Below are positions 46,128 to 55,940 of a DNA stretch of 64,000 bases, in pieces (position 1 is the stretch's first letter; every line of letters starts with the position of its first letter). The notes below the pieces were generated by a model, which was not told the DNA's origin, did not search any database, and saw only the letters and a program-made list of their open reading frames with translations. The position numbers and the translations under genes were made by a program. The DNA lies in the NCBI GenBank assembly GCA_035610835.1, contig JAYJML010000054.1:1-64000 (forward strand). Reading direction: 5' to 3'. This DNA is from Ophiura sarsii (taxonomy: Eukaryota > Echinodermata > Ophiuroidea > Amphilepidida > Ophiuridae).

Positions 46128-46382
46128 ACTCTCTAAATGTAAAAGAGCTAAAACTCACTCTTTCGAGAGCTCTAGGAGGAACAGATCTTTTTTTGGAGTG
46201 AAGTTCACTCTCTAAAGAGCGATTTTCACTCTAAAAAGAGTTAAAATCACTCTAAAAAGAGTTAAAATCACTCTAAAAATAGTGGAAATCACTCTTAAAA
46301 GAGTGAACTTCACTTCTTAGAAGAGCCGTCCCTCCTAAAGCTCTCGAAAGAGTGAGGTTTAGCTCTTTTACATTTAGAGAGT
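46128..46382. mobile_element. 255-bp element nested in the GC-rich element
   Basis: ACTCTCTAAATGTAAAAGAG forms both ends in inverted orientation. The interior is made of repeated CACTCTAAAAAGAGT palindromes. No coding capacity. Confidence 0.88.
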
Positions 46383-47541
46383 ATTATAATGTGGTTCGTA
46401 CGAATTCCGGAATACAAATGAAGCGGCGAGCTTGAGCGCTCAGCTTGAAAAGGGCGATTTGATGATGTAATCAGACGTTTCGGCCGGTACCTAGGCGTTT
46501 CGACCGGTTAGGAACCGGTATGGAGGTGGTATGCACACGATGAGGACACGGTGAGAACGGTAAGCTAGAACTGTATGAGGCCGGTGATCCCGGGACAAGG
46601 CCGGTGAGAACCCGGGACAGACCCGGTGTAGAACGGTATGGACCGAGGACCCGGTCAGGAGGTGTTATGCACCCGGTAAGAACGGTAAGCTAGAAATGTA
46701 TGAGGACGGTGAGCCCAGTACCCGACCGGTGACGACCCGGTATAGACCCTGTATATAACGTTATAGGCCCGGTGGCCACAACAAAAGATTAATGCGCCCG
46801 TTGACATTTTTTACTGATTGTTTGGACTCTGTTGTTTTTCTATTAGACGGTAAGGTGGCCGCCTGCCATTACCGCCCTGCGAACGGGCGTGAAACGGGTG
46901 CGCCGTCTTTATACCGTCCTCAAACCGGGCTCTCACCGTTTGCCGCCGCTTTTACTCACCCGGCAGGACCCGGCAAGAGTTTTGAGCATGCTCAAAAGTC
47001 CTGCCGGGCGCGGATGGCCGGCAATGTCCCCGGCAACGTGTTCAACGGACGGGAAACGGCCCACCGTGTGACATCACCGTGTGCCACCGTCTGCACCAAT
47101 TTGTCACACGGTAATGGGCCGGCCAGCTCACACGGATACATGTGAGTACAAATGTATTTTACAGACATTCCTGGAATGTGAGTGAAGCGGCGAGCTTGAG
47201 CGCTCAGCTTATACAGGGCAGTTTGATGACGTTATCAAGGCGGTTCGGTCGGTACCCAAGCGTTTCGGCCGGTGAGGGCCTGGTGAGGAGGTGGTATGAG
47301 CCCGGTTCCAGGCCGATAAGGACCCGGTATAGTACAGTATGAACCCGGTGACAAAAAAATAAATCAATGCGGCCGTTGACATGTTTTGCTGATTGTTCAC
47401 CGTGTTGGACTCTGTTGTTTTTCTATAAGACGGTAAGGGGCCGCCCAGCTCACACGGATACATGTGAGGGCCCCATTATACCAACAAAATAATATGAGGA
47501 CACAAAGGGCATACTTCAATATTTTAAAAGTCTTTTAATCG

Positions 47542-48249
47542 TCATTGTTGTTCATCGTCTTCATTTTCCTCCCCCTCGTCATCACTTTCGTTATCTTCCA
47601 CGAACAATCCTGCAAACTTGGATTCGTGTTTTGCTATCACTCGATTCAGAGCCTTGTTGATATCCACGCCTTTCTCAATTTTCTCTTCGAGATCATCTAA
47701 CACTTCGTGGCACATTTTGTCGTCTTTTAAATGTAAATAACCGGATAAAAAGTCCTCGAACCTGGCGAAGAAGTTTCTTTTGACGGTGCATAATGTCTTT
47801 GTATTTGCTTTATCCTTGGCTTGATGTTCACTCAGACCATCGTTAATGTATTTTTCATATTTCAATTTCCACATTTCTTCGGTCGTTTCTTTGGCCTCTT
47901 CCAACCAGTCTTGATAGGTTGAATTATCCTCCAAGTCAGAACTCCCTCGTTCTTCTTCATCCGCTGACTCATCAGTCTCCTCTACCTCCTTTTCAGATTC
48001 CAAATCCTCTTCTTCAGAACTTTCGTCATCATCATGGTAATGAGATTCCTGACCTCTACGCTTTTTATACGAGGGTTAGTCATATTGATGGGATTGAGCG
48101 CTATACTCCATTGAATTACTTTCTTCACCATCCGTCGATTGCTCTTCAGCGTGAACGCTTTCTACGTGTCTTCTTAAATTGTAGTTCTTAACGAAGCTTC
48201 TATCACATAGGTGACAAGCGTGGGTTTTGATGACTGATAGAGAATTCAT
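47542..48249 (-). pseudogene. Maverick-type C2H2 zinc-finger acidic protein with an in-frame stop
   Basis: One frame from ATG 48249-48247 to the stop at 47542 spans 235 codons but has a TAA at 48078-48076. The N-terminal part holds a single C2H2 finger (CHLCDRSF...LRRHVESVH). After the stop come a basic patch (KKRRG), a long Asp/Glu-rich segment, then a conserved-looking helical region with DWLEEAKETTEEMWK, GLSEHQAKDKA and DDKMCHEVLDDLEEKIEKG. This order (finger, acidic stretch, GLSE..A..KA helix) is one I associate with accessory proteins of Maverick/adintovirus elements in invertebrates. Likely a DNA-associated regulatory protein. The single stop may be decay or a sequence error. Confidence 0.7.
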
Positions 48250-48332
48250 GCTGTGCACTCTACGGGTGTTTATATCGAAATGAAGACAAATGGTGAAACA
48301 GTTGCTTATGTAGGGCGGCTATAAACTCACTA

Positions 48333-49603
48333 CACTCTTAAAATATTTTACTCTAGTTAGGGTAAAATCTTACTCTTTGGAATGGTAAAAAGGGAACAAC
48401 GCTTCTAGTTGAGTAAAGTTTACTCAACTTGATTGAGTAACACGTTTACTCCGATATTGTGCAAAATTTTACTCCACAGCTGAGCAAAATCTTTACTCAA
48501 CCCTTGTTGAGTAAAACTTACTCTTCTTTACTCAACTAGAAGCGTTGTTCCCTTTTGTACTCAACCGCGGGGTAAAACTTACTCTATTCATGGCGAGTAA
48601 AAATTTACTCGGATATTGAGTAAAATTGTACTCAATAACAGAGTAAAATCTTTACTCAACCACTTACTCAATCAGTGTTGAGTAAAGTTTACCCCACGTA
48701 CAGGGTTCGTTTTTACTCAACCAGGTGGTTAAACTTAATTATGATATAGCAGCCTGTATTGAGTAAAACATACTCAACATGGGAAAGAAACATTAAAATC
48801 AAGGGCCCTTTGTCTCTTCACAACCTGAAAGGTGAAACACGATATGCATTAATACACATTCACAGGCAGTACTAAAAACATAAACAGGGTTCTATGGTTA
48901 TTTGAGTTATCTTTTTAAATTTTTTTTAAAACAGAACAAAGGCTAACAAATGAATACATAACAAAGTAACCTTGCATTCAGCGATATCCTATTCTACCGT
49001 GTGACGACTGGTCAAGCTAAAGGCCCTGTTGTGTTGTACGCGGTTTGCTATGGAGCAACGAACATTGCGTGATAGCCAGTGAAATATAGATCACGCACTG
49101 TCCGTTACACCGTTGCTCACCGCTACATCTGGTTTTTCAGATTCCTAGCGTTATACTCGCTGTCCGACAGCAATTTCTGGTTCTTAACCACTGCCAATGC
49201 CATATTATGATCCTGGAAGCACTCATAATCAGCTTGATGAGGTCTTTCATCCCCCACAACCATGACAACGTTAACAACTTCTGCCGTTCCATCATCAGCC
49301 ATCTTGCTTTTGCCGGGCTTTTATTCACGTGACTTGGGCAAGGTTTTACTCCTTTTACGCATAAAGTTTGCTCATATAGCAGGTCAGAGTCTGCCAAATG
49401 TATGTCAAAGATCAAAAGTTGAGTAAATTTTACTCGGCCGCCGCGATTTTTTGTAATTCACCTTTTATTTTTAACCCATCCAGTACATGACAGTTTTAAT
49501 CAACCGTTAAGTATAAGTTTTACTCCTTCGAGGGTAAAAAGGTACTCAACTTTCTACTCAACTATTTTTACACGGCAACTTCTTACTCCTTATATTTGCA
49601 GTG
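48333..49603 (-). mobile_element. 1,271-bp CACTCTTAAAAT element, copy A
   Basis: Starts CACTCTTAAAATATTTTACT and ends TTATATTTGCAGTG with TA on both sides. Copy B at 53781-55051 has the same length and differs at only a few bases. Many GAGTAAA/TTTACTC words fill both flanks, and the centre contains a 59-codon ORF. Likely a non-autonomous DNA transposon. Confidence 0.88.
49123..49302 (-). CDS. 59-codon ORF carried by element copy A
   Basis: From AGCAAGATGGCTGATGATGG the frame runs to a TAG: MADDGTAEVVNVVMVVGDER, then DHNMALAVVKNQKLLSDSEY. It has a good start context and looks like a host 5' exon more than transposase. The longer overlapping ORF (49137-49415) in another frame is less protein-like. 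It could be a captured host exon; function unknown. Confidence 0.4.
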   Translation of the reverse strand: MADDGTAEVVNVVMVVGDERPHQADYECFQDHNMALAVVKNQKLLSDSEYNARNLKNQM

Positions 49604-49629
49604 TAGGCTCTTTTTTGCTCACGTTCCTA

Positions 49630-52587
49630 ATTTGCTCTTCTAGCTGCAAATTTGCTCTTCTTGCGCAAATTTGCTCTTCTTGCTGCAAAGTTGCTCTTCT
49701 TACTGCAAATTTGCTCTTTTTGCTGTAAAAGTTGCTCTTCTTGCTTTCAAATTGCTCTTCTTGCTGCAAAGTTGCTCTTCTTGCTGCAAAGTTGCTCTTC
49801 TTGCTGCAAATTTGCTCTTCTTGCTGCAAATTTGCTCTTCTTGCTGCAAAGTTGCTCTTCTTGCTTCCGAATTGCTCTTCTTGCTGCAAAGTTGCTCTTC
49901 TTGCTGCAAAGTTGCTCTTCTTGCTGCAAATTTGCTCTTCTTGCTGCAAATTTGCTCTTCTTGCTGCTAAGTTGCTCTTCTTGCTGCAAAGTTGCTCTTC
50001 TTGCTGTAAATTTGCTCTTCTTGCTGCAAAGTTGCTCTTCTTGCTGCAAAGTTGCTCTTCTTGCTGCAAAGTTGCTCTTCTTGCTGCAAAGTTGCTCTTC
50101 TTGCTGCAAAGTTGCTCTTCTTGCTGCAAAGTTGCTCTTCTTGCTGCAAAGTTGCTCTTTTTGCTGCAAAGTTGCTCTTCTTGCTGCAAAGTTGCTCTTC
50201 TTGCTGCAAATTTGCTCTTCTTGCTGCAAAGTTGCTCTTCTTGCTGCAAAGTTGCTGCAAATTTGCTCTTCTTGCTGCAAATTTTCTCTTCTTGCTGCAA
50301 ATTTGCTTTTCTTGCTGCAAAGTTGCTCTTCTTGCTGCAAAGTTGCTCTTCTTGCTGCAAAGTTGCTCTTTTTACTTCCAAATTGCTCTTCTTGCTTCCA
50401 AATTGCTCTTCTTGCTTCCAAATTGCTCTTCTTGCTGCAAAGTTGCTCTTCTTGCTTCCAAATTGCTATTCTTGCTGCAAAGTTGCTCTTCTTGCGCAAA
50501 TGTGCTCTTCTTGCTGCAAAGTTGCTCTTCTTGCGCAAAGTTGCTCTTCTTGTTGCAAAGTTGCTCTTCTTGCTGCAAAGTTGCTCTTCTTGCTGCAAAT
50601 TTGCTCTTCTAGCTGCAAAGTTGCTCTTCTTGCTTTCAAATTGCTCTTCTTGCTGCAAAGTTGCTCTTCTTGCTGCAAAGTTGCTCTTCTTGCTGCAAAG
50701 TTGCTCTTCTTGCTGCAAATTTGCTCTTCTTGCTGCAAATTTGCTCTTCTTGCTGCAAATTTGCTCTTCTTGCTGCAAAGTTGCTCTTCTTGCTTCCATA
50801 TTGCTCTTCTTGCTGCAAAGTTGCTCTTTTTACTTCCAAATTGCTCTTCTTGCTTCCAAATTGCTCTTCTTGCTTCCAAATTGCTATTCTTGCTGCAAAG
50901 TTGCTCTTCTTGCGCAAATGTGCTCTTCTTGCTGCAAAGTTGCTCTTCTTGCTGCAAAGTTGCTCTTCTTGCTGCAAATTTGCTCTTCTAGCTGCAAAGT
51001 TGCTCTTCTTGCTTTCAAATTGCTCTTCTTGCTGCAAAGTTGCTCTTCTTGCTGCAAAGTTGCTCTTCTTGCTGTAAATTTGCTCTTCTTGCTGCAAAGT
51101 TGCTCTTCTTGCTGCAAAGTTGCTCTTCTTGCTGCAAAGTTGCTCTTCTTGCTGCAAATTTGCTCTTCTTGCTGCAAAGTTGCTCTTCTTGCTGCAAAGT
51201 TGCTCTTCTTGCTGCAAATTTGCTCTTCTTAAATTTGCTCTTCTTGCTACAAATTTGCTCTTCTTGCTGCAAAGTTGCTCTTCTTGCTGCAAAGTTGCTC
51301 TTCTTGCTGCAAAGTTGCACTTTTTACTTCCAAATTGCTCTTCTTGCTTCCAAATTGCTCTTCTTGCTGCAAAGTTGCTCTTCTTGCTTCCAAATTGCTA
51401 TTCTTGCTGCAAAGTTGCTCTTCTTGCGCAAATGTGCTCTTCTTGCTGCAAAGTTGCTCTTCTTGCTGCAAAGTTGCTCTTCTTGCTGCAAATTTGCTCT
51501 TCTAGCTGCAAAGTTGCTCTTCTTGCTTTCAAATTGCTCTTCTTGCTGCAAAGTTGCTCTTCTTGCTTCCAAATTGCTCTTCTTGCTGCAAAGTTGCTCT
51601 TCTTGCTTCCAAATTGCTCTTCTTGCTGCAAAGTTGCTCTTCTTGCTTCCAAATTGCTATTCTTGCTGCAAAGTTGCTCTTCTTGCGCAAATGTGCTCTT
51701 CTTGCTGCAAAGTTGCTCTTCTTGCTGCAAAGTTGCTCTTCTTGCTGCAAATTTGCTCTTCTAGCTGCAAAGTTGCTCTTCTTGCTTTCAAATTGCTCTT
51801 CTTGCTGCAAAGTTGCTCTTCTTGCTGCAAAGTTGCTCTTCTTGCTGTAAATTTGCTCTTCTTGCTGCAAAGTTGCTCTTCTTGCTGCAAAGTTGCTCTT
51901 CTTGCTGCAAAGTTGCTCTTCTTGCTGCAAATTTGCTCTTCTTGCTGCAAAGTTGCTCTTCTTGCTGCAAATTTGCTCTTCTTGCTGCAAATTTGCTCTT
52001 CTTGCTGCAAAGTTGCTCTTCTTGCTGCAAAGTTGCTCTTCTTGCTGCAAAGTTGCTCTTCTTGCTGCAAAGTTGCTCTTTTTACTTCCAAATTGCTCTT
52101 CTTGCTTCCAAATTGCTCTTCTTGCTTCCAAATTGCTCTTCTTGCTTCCAAATTGCTCTTCTTGCTGCAAAGTTGCTCTTCTTGCTTCCAAATTGCTATT
52201 CTTGCTGCAAAGTTGCTCTTCTTGCGCAAATGTGCTCTTCTTGCTGCAAAAGTTGCTCTTCTTGCTGCAAAGTTGCTCATCTTGCTGCAAATTTGCTCTT
52301 CTAGCTGCAAAGTTGCTCTTCTTGCTTTCAAATTGCTCTTCTTGCTGCAAAGTTGCTCTTCTAGCTGCAAATTTGCTCTTCTAGCTGCAAATTTGCTCTT
52401 CTTGCGCAAATTTGCTCTTCTTGCTGCAAAGTTGCTCTTCTTGCTGCAAAGTTGCTCTTCTTGCTGCAAATTTGCTCTTCTTGCTTCCATATTGCTCTTC
52501 TTGCTGCAAAGTTGCTCTTCTTGCTGCAAATTTGCTCTTCTTGCTGCAAAGTTGCTCTTCTTGCTGCAAATTTGCTCTTCTTGCTGT
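49630..52587 (-). repeat. 20-bp satellite array, about 148 units
   Basis: The unit TTGCTCTTCTTGCTGCAAAG repeats almost without length change for nearly 3 kb, with variants ending GCAAAT, TTCCAAA, TTTCAAA or shortened GCGCAAA. Blocks of variants recur in the same order (for instance the shortened unit near 50494, 50911, 51425, 51685 and 52223), so there is higher-order structure. Because 20 is not a multiple of three and the unit lacks stops in most frames, the array is open in several frames on both strands (up to 526 codons). On the minus strand it would make a 20-residue repeat around LQQEEQLCSKKSNFAARRA. Confidence 0.97.
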
Positions 52588-52589
52588 TA

Positions 52590-52714
52590 GGATCATCCAA
52601 TCGGCAACCGTTGCATCTCTTCTTTAGCAACGTGTTCGCTTCTTCCGTGAGATACTGAGCATATATGTATTGACAAATCGCCCTAAATTCATAAATTCTT
52701 CTGTTTTGAACCAA
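52590..52714 (-). pseudogene. Small Cys-motif protein running into the satellite array
   Basis: The minus-strand frame reads RRIYEFRAICQYIYAQYLTE, then LLKKRCNGCRLDDP, before entering the 20-bp repeats. It aligns by eye with the small protein at 53452-53637 (I..IY.....E...L.KR.C..CR..DD), so both belong to one family. There is no ATG in frame: a TGA lies just upstream of the TTG at 52714. The gene is therefore truncated at both ends, its 3' part replaced by the satellite. Confidence 0.55.
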
Positions 52715-53119
52715 ATATCCATTTCATCCACTATCAAGTGTGGTAAGCAGGGTGAACTCAGCTATAAGAAATTTACGCTCTGATGTTTATGCGAGCTCGG
52801 CTTTGAAGAAATGATGCGTGATACAAAACCAACATACTAATCTTAAACGAAACCGATTGTTTGCTTCTCCGTTGTTATTGATCTATTCTTACGACATCGT
52901 AATGCTTTCGTTGCTGAAGTTGAATCGTATAGATGGGTAAGTTATTTTTAACACGTTACATCATTATACTATTGTAGATGACTAAGTTATTTTTAATACG
53001 TTACATCATTATAAGACATTTACGGTGCTTTGTCTATGCGAACTCCCTTTCGAAAAATTGATACGTGCCATTACCATGATTACCATTTGAGCTCCCTTTC
53101 GAAAAATTGATATGAGCCA
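52715..53119. repeat. Spacer with two small direct duplications
   Basis: AAGTTATTTTTAA.ACGTTACA occurs at about 52937 and 52983, and CCCTTTCGAAAAATTGATA at about 53045 and 53094. No gene. Confidence 0.7.
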
Positions 53120-53488
53120 TTACCATGATTTCTTTTCCAATCGTTCCAATACTTTCCCCCTGGCTGACTGAATTTCGGCGTAATCGGTCGCGGACACCTT
53201 TGGTGTATAACCCGTGGTGTACTCACGCCAGTCGATCGTATGATCATTAACTATTACGACAGCCATCGATATGTCTAGATCGTAGTTTTGACGTTGAAGT
53301 TGAGAGACCGTCTGATAAAATACAGCGTGCACGTGTCCTTCATTCACCCAATCCCAGGCTACTTCATGCCATTTATTCAACATGTAGTCGGGCTCCATAC
53401 AAAGGTCAGTGCTCCCGCTCGTGTTGGTCTTGACTTTTTTCGTGATCCATATTAAAAATCGTCGTCGTACATTCTGCAAACTTCGCAT
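53120..53488 (-). CDS. Maverick-like element protein ending in DYAEIQSA, unknown family
   Basis: Minus-strand frame with TDLCMEPDYMLNKWHEVAWD, HAVFYQTVSQLQRQNYDLDI and a C-terminus ATDYAEIQSARGKVLERLEK before TAA. The C-terminal segment closely resembles the one coded within both terminal repeats (SDYDEIQSAMVKVERLER). The listed start overlaps the preceding ORF, so a later Met or a fusion by frameshift with the ORF at 53452-53637 is possible. No enzymatic motif seen. Confidence 0.6.
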   Translation of the reverse strand: MRSLQNVRRRFLIWITKKVKTNTSGSTDLCMEPDYMLNKWHEVAWDWVNEGHVHAVFYQTVSQLQRQNYDLDISMAVVIVNDHTIDWREYTTGYTPKVSATDYAEIQSARGKVLERLEKKSW

Positions 53489-53637
53489 TCTCTCTTCATT
53501 AACTCATCAAACTCTTTCCAAAACTGATCCCAATAAATGCATCGTATTATATTTCGTAGTCTTTCCATCGGTGATTTGTTTTTCACCTTTGTAATATCGA
53601 AAGACTTTGCGTCGTATCGAAAGCCTCGACCGTTCAT
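53452..53637 (-). CDS. Small Cys-motif protein of the Maverick-like element
   Basis: 61 codons from ATG 53637-53635: MNGRGFRYDAKSFDI, a helix PMERLRNIIRCIYWDQFWKE, then KRECEVCRMYDDDF at the stop. The CxxC followed by Asp residues resembles the fragment at 52590-52714. It overlaps the next ORF (53120-53488) by 37 bases in another frame. The two may be one ancestral gene with a frame break, the N-terminal helix and CxxC in one frame and the DYAEIQSA tail in the other. Confidence 0.55.
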   Translation of the reverse strand: MNGRGFRYDAKSFDITKVKNKSPMERLRNIIRCIYWDQFWKEFDELMKRECEVCRMYDDDF

Positions 53638-53780
53638 GATTAATGTTAGGTGTAGATGCGATTCTATAGCGGGAAGAGTAAGTGAGCGGTGGAAAGAGCG
53701 AGTGTGCGGTGAGAAGAGCAACAAGCCTATAATATGATAATAGATTCTATGTCATTCTCTCTCTCTTTCAAACGTGTCTA

Positions 53781-55051
53781 CACTCTTAAAATATTTTACT
53801 CTAGTTAGGGTAAAATCTTACTCTTTGGAATGGTAAAAAGGGAACAACGCTTCTAGTTGAGTAAAGTTTACTCAACTTGATTGAGTAACACGTTTACTCC
53901 GATATTGTGCAAAATTTTACTCCACAGCTGAGCAAAATCTTTACTCAACCCTTGTTGAGTAAAACTTACTCTTCTTTACTCAACTAGAAGCGTTGTTCCC
54001 TTTTGTACTCAACCGCGGGGTAAAACTTACTCTATTCATGGCGAGTAAAAATTTACTCGGATATTGAGTAAAATTGTACTCAATAACAGAGTAAAATCTT
54101 TACTCAACCACTTACTCAATCAGTGTTGAGTAAAGTTTACCCCACGTACAGGGTTCGTTTTTACTCAACCAGGTGGTTAAACTTAATTATGATATAGCAG
54201 CCTGTATTGAGTAAAACATACTCAACATGGGAAAGAAACATTAAAATCAAGGGCCCTTTGTCTCTTCACAACCTGAAAGTTGAAACACGATATGCATTAA
54301 TACACATTCACAGGCAGTACTAAAAACATAAACAGGGTTCTATGGTTATTTGAGTTATCTTTTTAAATTTTTTTTAAAACAGAACAAAGGCTAACAAATG
54401 AATACATAACAAAGTAACCTTGCATTCAGCGATATCCTATTCTACCGTGTGACGACTGGTCAAGCTAAAGGCCCTGTTGTGTTGTACGCGGTTTGCTATG
54501 GAGCAACGAACATTGCGTGATAGCCAGTGAAATATAGATCACGCACTGTCCGTTACACCGTTGCTCACCGCTACATCTGGTTTTTCAGATTCCTAGCGTT
54601 ATACTCGCTGTCCGACAGCAATTTCTGGTTCTTAACCACTGCCAATGCCATATTATGATCCTGGAAGCACTCATAATCAGCTTGATGAGGTCTTTCATCC
54701 CCCACAACCATGACAACGTTAACAACTTCTGCCGTTCCATCATCAGCCATCTTGCTTTTGCCGGGCTTTTATTCACGTGACTTGGGCAAGGTTTTACTCC
54801 TTTTACGCATAAAGTTTGCTCATATAGCAGGTCAGAGTCTGCCAAATGTATGTCAAAGATCAAAAGTTGAGTAAATTTTACTCGGCCGCCGCGATTTTTT
54901 GTAATTCACCTTTTATTTTTAACCCATCCAGTACATGACAGTTTTAATCAACCGTTAAGTATAAGTTTTACTCCTTCGAGGGTAAAAAGGTATTCAACTT
55001 TCTACTCAACTATTTTTACACGGCAACTTCTTACTCCTTATATTTGCAGTG
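53781..55051 (-). mobile_element. 1,271-bp CACTCTTAAAAT element, copy B
   Basis: Direct-orientation twin of 48333-49603, also flanked by TA, with only a few base differences (for example GAAAGTTG for GAAAGGTG and GGTATTC for GGTACTC). Confidence 0.9.
54571..54750 (-). CDS. 59-codon ORF carried by element copy B
   Basis: Same ORF as at 49123-49302, intact from ATG to TAG with the same start context. Its survival in both copies fits either recent duplication or selection; the copies are too similar to tell. Confidence 0.4.
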   Translation of the reverse strand: MADDGTAEVVNVVMVVGDERPHQADYECFQDHNMALAVVKNQKLLSDSEYNARNLKNQM

Positions 55052-55226
55052 TACCGGTTGCGCAATACATGATTCCACGTATTAGTAACGTGTTTGGACT
55101 TGTTTGACGCTCTCTCTGACGTCATGGCCTTATCAAGATCCTTACGTCATCGACTCGTCCGCTCTTACGTCATCCTAGCGACAAGGGGTTTAATTCTTGG
55201 TAGTTAAAACATACGCCGACTTTATC

Positions 55227-55424
55227 CAAAAAACCATAGAGGCTAGGGCTCGCTGAATAAATGTTCTCATATATTTACGCTATTCAACATCCATGGTGTG
55301 CTTTTATCATCGCGATGGCGAAAAAAAAAACCCATAGAGGCTAGGGCTCGCTGAATAAATGTTCTCATATATTTACGCTATTCGACATCCATGGTGTGCT
55401 TTTATCATCGCGATGGCGAAATAC
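55227..55424. repeat. Tandem duplication of about 95-100 bp
   Basis: CCATAGAGGCTAGGGCTCGC begins both copies, which run to CTTTTATCATCGCGATGGCG. The second copy overlaps the end of the ORF at 55373-55705, so that ORF's C-terminus may derive from the duplication. Confidence 0.9.
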
Positions 55425-55940
55425 AAGATAGGATGGATAATTCCCAAAGATCTACACGCTACTTCCCAGTCTTGAATCTTTGTAAGTACAACGTCGTCTA
55501 TGAGAGTTCCCTTTTCGTAGGGAAATTGTGGGGCGTTTTCATAATCCTTTTTACTATCGTAATAAAAATACCACGTTGGCTTCTCTAGATAACGTTCTTC
55601 AAACTCTAACGCATCCAATAAACTTCCTCGACAACCCCAACAAGAATCGCAGTAAAAACAGTCGCAAGGTTTGCCGTCTTCCATAAATAGCGTCGTCTTT
55701 CTCAAGCTTTAATGGTATAAGTAACATCCAATTGATCCAAACTTCGTTTAACGCCCAAAGACTTTTCAAAATCAAAACCCTCAGATGTTCGCCAAAAATG
55801 CCGAAGTCTAGGATATTGGTTTCACCGGTATAATGTTTCTTGAAGTTCGAAATTGTGTATGAGTAAAATGTTATCGCAGCAATATATACAAATGTATTAG
55901 GAGGGGCTCTTATCTCATCCCTTAACAACAACGTAAACAT
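55373..55940 (-). pseudogene. Unknown gene of the Maverick-like element in two overlapping frames
   Basis: The first frame begins with ATG 55940-55938 inside the right terminal repeat and reads MFTLLLRDEIRAPPNTFVYI and FKKHYTGETNILDFGIFGEH up to WINWMLLIPLKLEK. The second frame (55705-55373) continues with a cysteine-rich segment MEDGKPCDCFYCDSCWGCRG and EERYLEKPTWYFYYDSKKDY, then PYEKGTLIDDVVLTKIQDWE. The change around 55690-55710 suggests one gene with a frame break, or two overlapping genes. The four close cysteines suggest metal binding. Not recognised. Confidence 0.45.

Larger units (their letters stand above)
45701..47474. mobile_element. 1.77-kb GC-rich element with GGGGCCTCACATGTATCCGT ends
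   Basis: Inverted ends share TCACATGTATCCGTGTGAGC and extend through GCGGCCCCTTACCGT. Inside there are an 11-bp tandem repeat, many ACCCGGT/ACCGGT words, an inner inverted pair (about 45740-46030 versus 46840-47110), a duplicated GGACTCTGTTGTTTTTCTAT and a nested 255-bp element. Base composition is much richer in G+C than the surroundings. No transposase recognised. Confidence 0.8.

Noticed and set aside
49652..51232. 526-codon plus-strand ORF and many overlapping long ORFs on both strands
   Set aside because: They are translations of the 20-bp satellite, open in many frames because the unit lacks stops. No start context or non-repeat domain supports a gene.
49630..52587. CRISPR-like array
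   Set aside because: Units are contiguous 20-mers without unique spacers, in animal nuclear DNA; it is a satellite.
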